DNA of 64,000 nucleotides from Arenicola marina. Lineage: Eukaryota > Annelida > Polychaeta > Arenicolidae. Below the pieces are notes generated by a model. It was not told the DNA's origin. It searched no databases and saw only the letters and a program-made list of their open reading frames with translations. The stretch is from NCBI GenBank assembly GCA_964019135.1, contig OZ025263.1, forward strand, positions 19,941,123 through 20,005,122. Reading direction: 5' to 3'. Shown one piece after another: positions 1 to 9,900 of the stretch. The position numbers were made by a program, and so were the translations under genes. The stretch's first letter is position 1, and every line of letters starts with the position of its first letter.

Positions 1-886
1 AATTTAATATTTGGTAAGTTTCGTGGTTGCAGTTAAGTAGTTAGATCCTCTATATCCTTTACATTAATATTTTAGAAATCCTAGTTAATAATAAGCCTAA
101 AACTAATAAGTTTAATCGACAGCACCTATCATATATTCATATCATTTTCATTTTTCATCCTCAACTTTCATACATCATATATTCATCTGTGACTGATCAG
201 TTGTTATCATTTTCAATCATTATCTTATCTTATACCCCATATGTAGAATATTTCTTCTTTGTCGCAACTGACTTAATTGTTCAATTGCGCTTATCATTTG
301 CTTCGTACTTTTGATCAATTCCTATTCTTGTTTTGTGGGAATTGGTTATATATTCATTTGTATCAACCTCTACATTTTCATAAATATCACTGGATTTCAT
401 GAACGTATAGTACATTGATTACTTTTCCAAGTGATTGAGTCCATTATTATCTCCTTTCCATTTGTCTGCAATTTATTTCAGATTGGAACATTAGAAATGA
501 ACTTTCTAATTTCTTTCTTCAGATTCTCATCTGATTTACGCCTGATTTATTGATCAATTCTGATTTCAGGTACCAATCTACACTTCATACAAATCTAGTA
601 GCATGATGAATTGTATGTTATCTCGTATGGGTACAGAAACTTGATGCAATCTTGTCTTGTGATAATGTGGCAGTTGTGCATCTGAGTTTGAACTTACAAT
701 TGAATGTGTTATATGTACCGCATTGTGTGAACATTTAATTTGTATTTTTTGTTTGAAGAAATCTTTGAATTTCTTTGAACAGTGTCACAGTGATTGATAT
801 AGTTGGTCACATTTCAATCAGCAAGACTTGCACTTAACAGAAATTGAATTGTGAATCCCTGTGTGGATTACCATCTTGTGGGGATC
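1..886. other. AT-rich non-coding flank
   Basis: No gene, RNA or repeat is recognised here. The stretch is AT-rich and has stops in all frames. A splice-acceptor-like pyrimidine/AG site lies just before 841 (ending TTAACAG), so 841 could be the 5' edge of the exon that holds the RRM-like frame starting at 887. This is a consensus match only. Confidence 0.4.
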
Positions 887-1204
887 ATGTCTCTTTACAA
901 GAGGTCAGTGTGTATTACTGGTTTGCCAGATGATGTCGCCATTGCTGAGGTAGAATGCCTTTTCTCCCACATTGGGGATGTAGAACATGTGCTATTTAAA
1001 GGCTCCCCAGACCCTGGTGTCCGTGGTGGGTTCATGGTTAAAGGGGGTGGTGGCTTCATAGGTAGAGGGGGTGGTGGGTTCATGGGTAGAGGGGGTGATG
1101 GGTACATTGGTAGAGAGGGTGGGTTCATGGGTAGAGGGGGTGGTGATTCATGGGTAGAGGGGGTGGTGCGTTCATGGGTAGAGGGGGTGGTGGTTCATGG
1201 ATAG
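887..1204 (+). CDS. Half RRM domain running into an RGG-like repeat (partial or decayed gene)
   Basis: The open frame from the ATG at 887 (A at -3) starts MSLYKRSVCITGLPDD. VCITGLP resembles the RNP2 strand of an RNA-recognition motif, followed by a helix (AIAEVECLFSHIG) and a second strand (VEHVLF). The RNP1 half of the RRM is absent: after about residue 45 the frame enters Gly-Phe-Met-Gly-Arg-Gly-Gly repeats that resemble RGG boxes and belong to the 24-bp minisatellite. The frame closes at 1204 inside the array. RRM plus RGG is a common layout of RNA-binding proteins, so a real gene whose RGG exon expanded is plausible. Alternatively this is one RRM exon with an intronic minisatellite, or a pseudogene. 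The host protein is not recognised. Confidence 0.45.
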   Translation: MSLYKRSVCITGLPDDVAIAEVECLFSHIGDVEHVLFKGSPDPGVRGGFMVKGGGGFIGRGGGGFMGRGGDGYIGREGGFMGRGGGDSWVEGVVRSWVEGVVVHG

Positions 1205-4200
1205 AGAGGGTGGTGGGTTCATTGGTAGAGAGGGTGGGTTCATGGGTAGAGGGGGTGGTGGGTTCATGGGTAGAGGGGGTGGTGGGTTCATGGGTAGAGG
1301 GGTGGTGGGTTCATGGGTAGAGGGGGTGTTGGGTTCATGGGTAGAGGGGGTGGTGGGTTCATGGGTAGAGGGGGTGGTGGGTTCATGGGTAGAGGGGGTG
1401 GTGTGTTCATAGGTAGAGGGGGTGGTGGGTTCATGGTTAGAGGGGGTGGTGGCTTCATAGGTAGAGGGGGTGGTGGGTTCATGGGTAGAGGAGGTGATGG
1501 GTACATTGGTAGAGAGGGTGGGTTCATGGGTAGAGGGGGTGGTGATTCATGGGTAGAGGGGGTGGTGCGTTCATGGGTAGAGGGGGTGGTGGTTCATGGA
1601 TAGAGAGGGTGGTGGGTTCATTGGTAGAGAGGGTGGGTTCATGGGTAGAGGGGGTGGTGGGTTCATGGGTAGAGGGATGGTGGGTTCATGGGTAGAGGGG
1701 TGGTGGGTTCATGGATAGAGGGGTGGGGATTCATGGATACAGAAGGGGGGGGGTGTCATGGGTAGAGGGGTGGTGAGTTTATGGGTAGAGGGGTGGTAGG
1801 TTCATGGGTAGAGGGGTGGTGGGTTTATGGGTAGATGGGGTGGTGGGTTCATGGATAGAGGGGTGGTGGGTTTATGGGTAGAGGGGGTGGTGGGTTCATG
1901 GATAGAGGGGGTGGTGAGTTTATGGGTAGAGGGGTGGTGGGTTCATGGGTAGAGGGCGTGGTGTGTTCATGGGTAGAGGGGGTGGTGGGTTCATGGGTAG
2001 AGGGCGTGGTGTGTACATGGGTAGAGGGGGTGGTGGGTTCATAGGAAGAGGGGGTGGTGCGTTCATGGGTAGAGGGGTGGTGGGTTCATGGGTAGAGGGG
2101 TGGTGGGTTCATGGGTAGAGGGGGTGGTGGGTTCATGGGTAGAGGGGTGGTGGGTTCATGGGTAGAGAGGGTGGGTTCATGGGTAGAGGGGGTGGTGCGT
2201 TCATGGGTAGAGGGGGTGGTGGGTTCATGGGTAGAGGGGTGGTGGGTTCATGGGTAGAGGGGTGGTGGGTTCATGGGTAGAGGGGTGGTGAGTTTATGGG
2301 TAGAGGGGTGGCGGGTTCATGGGTAGAGGGGTGGTGGGTTTATGGGTAGAGGGGGTGGTGGGTTCATGGATAGAGGGGTGGTGGGTTTATGGGTAGAGGG
2401 GGTGGTGGGTTCATGGATAGAGGGGTGGGGATTCATGGATACAGAAGGGGGGGGGTGTCATGGGTAGAGGGGGTGGTGGGTTCATGGGTAGAGGGCGTGG
2501 TGTGTTCGTGGGTAGAGGGCGTGGTGTGTTCGTGGGTAGAGGGGGTGCTGGGTTCATGGGTAGAGAGGGTGGTGGGTTCATGGGTAGAGGGGGTGGTGGG
2601 TTCATGGGTAGAGGGGGTGGTGGGTTCATGGGTAGAGGGGGTGGTGTGTTCATGGGTAGAGGGGGTGCTGGGTTCATGGGTAGAGGGCGTGGTGTGTTCG
2701 TGGGTAGAGGGGGTGCTGGGTTCATGGGTAGAGAGGGTGGTGGGTTCATGGGTAGAGGGGGTGGTGGGTTCATGGGTAGAGGGGGTGGTGGGTTCATGGG
2801 TAGAGAGGGTGGTGGGTTCATGTGTAGAGGGGGTGGTGGGTTCATGGGTAGAGGGGGTGGTGGGTTCATGGGTAGAGGGGGTGGTGGGTTCATGGGTAGA
2901 GGGGGTGGTGGGTTCATGGGTAGAGGGGGTGGGGCGTTCATGGGTAGAGGGGGTGGTGGGTTCATGGGTAGAGGGGGTGGTGGGTTCATGGGTAGAGAGG
3001 GTGGTGGGTTCATGGGTAGAGGGGGTGGTGCGTTCATGGGTAGAGGGGGTGGTGCGTTCATGGGTAGAGGGGGTGGTGGGTTCATGGGTAGAGGGTGTGG
3101 TGTGTTCATGGGTAGAGGGGGTGGTGGGTTCATGGGTAGAGGGGGTGGTGCGTTCATGGGTAGAGGGGGTGGTGGGTTCATTGGTAGAGAGGGTGGGTTC
3201 ATGGGTAGAGGGGGTGGTGGGTTCATGGGTAGAGGGCGTGGTGTGTTCGTGGGTAGAGGGGGTGGTGGGTTCATGGGTAGAGGGGGTGGTGGGTTCATGG
3301 GTAGAGGGGGTGGTGGGTTCATGGGTAGAGGGGGTGGTGGGTTCATGGGTAGAGGGGGTGGTGCGTTCATGGGTAGAGGGGGTGGTGGGTTCATGGGTAG
3401 AGGGGGTGGTGGGTTCATGGGTAGAGGGGGTGGTGGGTTCATGGATAGAGTGGGTGGTGGGTTCATGGGTAGAGGGGGTGGTGGGTTCAAGGGTAGAGAG
3501 GGTGGATTCATGGGTAGAGGGGGTGGGTTCATGGTTAGAGGGTGTGGTGGGTTCATAGGTAGAGGGGGTGGTGGGTTCATGGTTAGAGGGGGTGGTGGCT
3601 TCATAGGTAGAGGGGGTGGTGGGTTCATGGGTAGATGGGGTGATGGGTACATTGGTAGAGAGGGTGGGTTCATGGGTAGAGGGGGTGGTGATTCATGGGT
3701 AGAGGGGGTGGTGCGTTCATGGGTAGAGGGGGTGGTGGTTCATGGATAGAGAGGGTGGTGGGTTCATTGGTAGAGAGGGTGGGTTCATGGGTAGAGGGGG
3801 TGGTGGGTTCATGGGTAGAGGGGGTGGTGGGTTCATGGGTAGAGGGGTGGTGGGTTCATGGGTAGAGGGGGTGTTGGGTTCATGGGTAGAGGGGGTGGTG
3901 GGTTCATGGGTAGAGGGGGTGGTGGGTTCATGGGTAGAGGGGGTGGTGTGTTCATAGGTAGAGGGGGTGGTGGGTTCATGGTTAGAGGGGGTGGTGGCTT
4001 CCTAGGTAGAGGGGGTGGTGGGTTCATGGGTAGAGGGGGTGATGGGTACATTGGTAGAGAGGGTGGGTTCATGGGTAGAGGGGGTGGTGATTCATGGGTA
4101 GAGGGGGTGGTGCGTTCATGGGTAGAGGGGGTGGTGGTTCATGGATAGAGAGGGTGGTGGGTTCATTGGTAGAGAGGGTGGGTTCATGGGTAGAGGGGGT

Positions 4201-5870
4201 GGTGGGTTCATGGGTATAGGTGGTGGTGGGTTTATGGGTAGAGAGGGTGGTGGGTTCATTGGTAGAGAGGGTGGGTTCATGGGTAGAAAGGTTGGTGGGT
4301 TCATGGGTAGAGGGGTGGTGGGTTCATGGGTAGAAGGGTGGTGGGTTCATGGGTAGAGGGGTGGTGAGTTTATGGGTAGAGGGGGTGGTGGGTTCATGGA
4401 TAGAGGGGTGGTGGGTTTATGGGTAGAGGGGGTGATGGGTTCATGGATAGAGGGGTGGTGGGTTCATGGGTAGAGGTGTGGTGGGTTTATGGGTAGAGGT
4501 GGTGGTGGGTTCATGGATAGAGGGGTGGTGGGTTTATGGGTAGAGGGGGTGATTGGTTCATGGATAGAGGGGTGGGGATTCATGGATACAGAAGGGGGGG
4601 GGGTGTCATGGGTAGAGGGGGTGGTGGGTTCATGGGTAGAGGGCGTGGTGTGTTCATGGGTAGAGGGGTGGTGGGTTTATGGGTAGAGAGGGTGGTGGGT
4701 TCATGGGTAGAGGGGTGGTGGGTTCATTGGTAGAGAGGGTGGGTTCATGGGTAGAGGGGTGGTGGGTTCATGGGTAGAGAGGGTGGTGGGTTCATGGGTA
4801 GAGGGGGTGGTGCGTTCATGGGTAGAGGGGGTGGTGGGTTCATGGGTAGAGAGGGTGGTGGGTTCATGGGTAGAGGGAGTGGTGCGTTCATCGGTAGAGG
4901 GGGTGGTGGGTTCATGGGTAGAGAGGGTGGTGGGTTCATGGGTAGAGGTGGTGGTGCGTTCATCGGTAGAGGGGGTGGTGCGTTCATGGGTAGAGGGGGT
5001 GGTGGGTTCATGGGTAGAGAGGGTGGTGGGTTCATGGGTAGAGGGGGTGGTGCGTTCATGGGTAGAGGGGGTGGTGGGTTCATGGGTAGAGGGGGTGGTG
5101 GGTTCATGGGTAGAGAGGGTGGTGTGTTCATGGGTAGAGGGGGTGGTGGGTTCATAGGTAGAGGGTGTGGTGGGTTCATGGGTAGAGGGGGTGGTGGGTT
5201 CATCGGTAGAGGGGGTGGTGGGTTCATGGGTAGAGGGGGTGGTGGGTTCATGGGTAGAGGGGGTGGTGGGTTCATGGGTAGAGGGGGTGGTGGGTTCATG
5301 GGTAGAGGGGGTGGTGGGTTCATGGGTAGAGAGGGTGGTGTGTTCATGGGTAGAGGGGGTGGTGGGTTCATGGGTAGAGGGGGTGGTGGGTTCATAGGTA
5401 GAGGGGGTGGTGGGTTCATGGGTAGAGGGGGTGGTGGGTTCATGGGTAGAGGGGGTGGTGGGTTCATGGGTAGAGGGGGTGGTGGGTTCATGGGTAGAAG
5501 GGTGGTGGGTTCATGGGTAGAAGGGGTGGTGGGTTCATGAGTAGAGGGGGTGGTGGGTTCATGGGTAGAGGGGGTGGTGGGTTCATGGGTGGAGGGGGTG
5601 GTGGGTTCATGGTTAGAGGGGGTGCTGGGTTCATGGGTGGAGGGAGGTGGCTTCATGGGTAGAGGAGGTGGTGGGTTCATGGGTAGAGTGGGTGGTGGGT
5701 TCATGGGTAGGAGGGTGGTGGGTTCATGGGTAGAGGGGGTGGTGGGTTCATGGGTAGAGGGGGTGGTGGGTTCATGGTTAGAGGGGGTGGTGGGTTCATG
5801 GTTAGAGGGGGTGATGGGTTCATGGGTAGAGGGGGTATTGGGTACATGGATAGAGGGGGTGGTTGGTTCA
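1023..5870. repeat. 24-bp G-rich minisatellite, about 200 units
   Basis: The unit reads GGTGGTGGGTTC followed by ATGGGTAGAGGG. Variant units of about 21-23 bp (for example GAGGGGTGG types) shift the phase repeatedly. Because the unit is 8 codons long and lacks stops in several frames, it makes long spurious frames: GFMGRGGG-type and GSWVEGVV-type on the plus strand, and PMNPPPPL-type on the minus strand. Unit variants change amino acids freely in every frame (G to A, M to I, G to E), which argues against protein constraint. Higher-order copies are visible: a distinctive stretch starting near 1052 recurs near 1451, 3598 and 3994, and the GGGGATTCATGGATACAG variant recurs near 1724, 2425 and 4572. 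Confidence 0.95.
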
Positions 5871-5953
5871 AGGAGCAACTGGGGGGTGACAGGATGGGTG
5901 AAGCGGGGAATCTGGACATCTCTGAGTTAATACCCTCCTATAGTGAGACATAA
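5726..5953 (+). CDS. Possible C-terminal tail of the RRM/RGG frame
   Basis: At the right edge of the minisatellite one frame leaves the repeats and ends with non-repetitive codons (GGWFKEQLGGDRMGEAGNLD, then ISELIPSYSET and a stop). It is in the same window frame as the half RRM at 887, although the array between them is not open throughout. It could be the original 3' end of an RRM-RGG exon, or chance. No family is recognised. Confidence 0.25.
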   Translation: MGRGGGGFMGRGGGGFMVRGGGGFMVRGGDGFMGRGGIGYMDRGGGWFKEQLGGDRMGEAGNLDISELIPSYSET

Positions 5954-6261
5954 TACATTTTTGAGATATAATAGCCGTTTGGGTTAACACCCTGTACGGC
6001 CATATCTGGCTTATATGAAGCTACTCACAGAGCATGTTTCTCTCCGAATGATCAATTTCTAATATACTTATCATGAAACGCTTTAGGGAACATGTATATG
6101 CCTTCTCGTATGTATCTGGAGTTAAATCGGCAAAAAGCGTCAGCAATGCACCACAGTTTGATGATGTAGTGCACAAGCCACTTCTCTGCGCATGTCCCTG
6201 GACCGGGCTGAGCATGTCTTTATCTTGAAGCATCTCCTTGTTTCTCGCGTGATTAGTATAA
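5954..6261. other. Unassigned spacer
   Basis: This lies between the 24-bp minisatellite and the duplicated sulfotransferase block. A 70-codon minus-strand frame (6021-6233) matches no family I know and does not resemble CHST15 exon 5, which would be expected near here for copy A. Confidence 0.4.
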
Positions 6262-6744
6262 ACAGCTTTAAAGAAGGATTAAAGCGCCCAACCAATCCAG
6301 GGACTATAAGGTAACGTTGGGTTGAGCTGTGCTGCCCTTATAGATTACGTCGCAGGCCATAGTTCAGATAATGCCACGATGAGGCGCCACTGTTTGCATG
6401 TGCAATATTTCCTGGGTATCATTTTGGTTGGGCAAAAAATGACGTATGATAACATATTCTGTAGACAATCAAACTATTGGTAAGAAAACGATATTATCAT
6501 TGATGAGAAGCAAAAGTTATGCTCAATGTAATTTATACCAACTCATTAATTATATATATGCTGTGCTACTAGCCTGAAAATTATTCTACGTATCCTCGGA
6601 GAACAATTCAAGATGCCACCAAATAGTCCCCAACTCTTTATACCAGTCATCCTCCAAGATGGTGGATATTTGCAAAGTCAGACATTGAGTAAAGTCGACC
6701 AAAGGCGATAAATCTCCCGAAGTAAAAGCGCTGAAGACCAGTAC

Positions 6745-6901
6745 CTGGCTGTCGGCTGACGCAGAATCACAATGAACTTGGCCTGAGGGACAAACTCTCG
6801 CAGCGTGTGAGCGAGAATGACGCGTGGCTCCGTGAGGTTGCGGTTTGCGGGGACGTTCTGCCACCCAGTGTGGAGCCAGAGGTAGGAGGCCGTCGGGTCG
6901 A
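6745..6901 (-). CDS. Sulfotransferase A exon 4
   Basis: 157 bp, entering in phase 1 and leaving with two bases of a codon. It encodes DPTASYLWLHTGW, then NVPANRNLTEPRVILAH, then FVPQAKFIVILRQPTA. This matches the human CHST15 stretch ASASTMWDNNAW to LIVMLRDPVERLYS, including the start of the 3'-PAPS-binding motif. The acceptor (minus strand) is CTCTAG, preceded by a long C-rich pyrimidine tract (plus-strand G run at about 6905-6945). The donor is CAG/GTACTG. An NLT sequon is present. Confidence 0.85.
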
Positions 6902-9900
6902 CTAGAGGGGAGGGGCGGGGGGCGGGCCCGGGGGGGGGGGTGGAAGGTAGTGGGGTAATAGTACGTAAACAAATAAAAGGCAAACACAATCAAAGAAACG
7001 TTACACACAACTTTTGCAGTGATAGTTTAGCATTATATTGTACACGATTAGGATGGTACAGCCAAATGGCATGAACTGAAATGAAATGAGCTGAAATAAC
7101 AAATAAGTTTCTCTCAAGACAATCTTTGCCTTCTAAACGTAACATACGGCACATCTATATGAATGGCTTAGGAGATAAAATAAAAAAACAAACCAACATG
7201 CTGCAACGCTAAAACCTGCTTATATGGCAGGTATCATACATTTCATAATTTTCTCAATCTAATTTAGCCTTAGTGCACAAGTGGCCTAGAACATCAAGAT
7301 TCATTTCAAACCGCCGAATCCGAGTTGTTTAATTACTGCGTGTCTCTTGTCCATCGTTACCCTGCCAGTCAGGCGTGGGTTCCCCCTGTGGCCTAGTGGT
7401 TAGCGCGTTAGGCTATTCCCCAGTGTGCTCTGCTAGGGCAGCCCAAGCGGCCGGGGCGTGGTTTGAGCCCCAATCCTGCAAATCTGCGTTGGTGCACGAT
7501 AAAGATAGCATGTCTTTTTGCGACAAGAATTTTGGGGTTATTCTCGGAGACATGACTCCACTCAACCTTGAACCTGCCCATTGTCGTGATATGGCAGTTA
7601 AAGCGTCCTACTGACTATAACCGACCTACCAGTCACGTGACGGTGGTAATCTCCCTCTGAGTGCTGCCTTATCCTCTCTGCCGCCACGTCAAACTGGTCT
7701 ATATAGTCTGAGAATGAGGCTGAAACAAAGACAAGGTCAAGGCTATTTTATGTGATCCTTCATGCTGAAAGAAACTCTTATTCATTTTTATTATTTATTC
7801 ATCAAGTCTTTGGTGAAGCTGAAGTGATGATTGAGATGCTTCGTAGACAACCGACTAGCCTACTAGACCCATCAGTACATAGACACCTAACCGACTAGCC
7901 TACTAGGCCCATCGGTACATAGACACCTAACCAAGGGCAACCTGCTAACCGATGACTACCCACTGACATCAGACGACGAACATACGTGTCCGATGACTCA
8001 CTATGGCCCAGTGACCTCCAATAATCTTCTCGTTCATATAGACAGGAACGAATATTTCTTGGTGATATCGGGGGACTTGTGTTGTTGTTTTAAATTAGAT
8101 AATTTGCAATGTACCATGTAATTGGACCTCACTTCACATGTTGCGGAGAGCACATTTTTGTAAACATCCTCGCGACTCTACTTTCTCTGTGTATTTGTAC
8201 TGCTGGGTGACCTTGCACAGCGCCTGGTTGATCTGTGTTGCTCATGTTGTTCGTCAGCTGGTGGGTACGGTCTCCAGTTCGCCAACGGTCCCAGTAGAAG
8301 TTTTCTCCCGGGCCTTCTACGATCTCTGGATGGCGCGTCAGTGCCTGGTGGGGGAGTATACGGTGCATACAGAACAGTGAGGATATGGCAGGGATGGAAG
8401 GGGTGGGCGGACCATGGGGGGAGGAGGTCTGTGTAAAATGCGGTATCGAAATGTCTGTAAAGTTAGTAGAGAAAATCGGTCACATTTGTAATGGCCATTA
8501 TTACAGATACTGGAGGGTGAGTAAGTCCGATTTAAGAATTGAGTGGAAATCATGGGCAAGTAACATGTTACTTCTTCATCCATTATGCACAGCCAAGCGT
8601 AGTATTTTTACGCATATTGACTGAGAGTTTCAGGGATATCATGCGCACTGATGAAGATCGTTGTAAAACAATAGCCGGACTCACCATGTAGACGTCTGTG
8701 GTTCCACTCTTACTGAAACCCAGGGTGAAGACGGACTCACCATGAAGACGTCTGTGGTTCCACTCTTACTGACACCCAAGGTGAAGACGGACTCACCATA
8801 AAGACGTCTGTGGTTCCACTCTTACTGACACCCAGGGCGAAGACGGACTCACCATGAAGACGTCTGTGGTTCCACTCTTACTGACACCCAAGGTGAAGAC
8901 GGACTCACCATGAAGACGTCTGTGGTTCCACTCTTACTGACACCCAGGGTGAAGACGGACTCACCATGAAGACGTCTGTGGTTCCACTCTTACTGACACC
9001 CAGGGTGAAGACGGACTCACCATGAAGACGTCTGTGGTTCCACTCTTACTGACACCCAGGGTGAAGACGGACTCACCATGAAGACGTCTGTGGTTCCACT
9101 CTTACTGACACCCAGGGTGAAGAGGGACTCACCATAAAGACGTCTGTGGTTCCACTCTTACTGACACCTAGGGTGAAGACGGACTCACCATGAAGACGTC
9201 TGTGGTTCCACTCTTACTAACACCCAAGGTGAAGACGGACTCACCATGAAGACGTCTGTGGTTCCACTCTTACTGACACCCAAGGTGAAGACGGTCTCAC
9301 CATGAAGACGTCTGTGGTTCCACTCTTACTGACACCCAGGGTGAAGACGGACTCACCATGAAGACGTCTGTGGTTCCACTCTTACTGACACCCAGGGTGA
9401 AGAGGGACTCACCATGAAGACGTCTGTGGTTCCACTCTTACTAACACCTAGGGTGAAGACGGTCTCACCATGAAGACGTCTGTGGTTCCACTCTTACTGA
9501 CACCCAGGGCGAAGACGGACTCACCATGAAGACGTCTGTGGTTCCACTCTTACTAACACCTAGGGTGAAGACGGTCTCACCATGAAGACGTCTGTGGTTC
9601 CACTCTTACTGACACCCAGGGTGAAGACGGACTCACCATGAAGAGGTCTGTGGTTCCACTCTTACTGACACCCAGGGCGAAGACGGACTCACCATGAAGA
9701 CGTCTGTGGTTCCACTCTTACTGACACCCAAGGTGAAGACGGACTCACCATGAAGACGTCTGTGGTTCCACTCTTACTGACACCCAGGGTGAAGACGGAC
9801 TCACCATGAAGACGTTTGTGGTTCCACTCTTACTGACACCCAGGGTGAAGACGGACTCACCATGAAGACGTCTGTGGTTCCACTCTTACTGACACCCAGG

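Noticed and set aside
2389-3749. Long glycine/proline-type open frames on both strands
   Set aside because: They are the 24-bp minisatellite read in different frames. Unit variants alter residues freely and there is no unique coding flank on either strand.
6021-6233. Exon 5 of sulfotransferase A
   Set aside because: Although it ends at a GTGAGT-like site, its translation shows none of the YSHYHMF, FHAIV or CVYN landmarks.
7375-7614. 79-codon gene
   Set aside because: Coincides with a tRNA-derived SINE.
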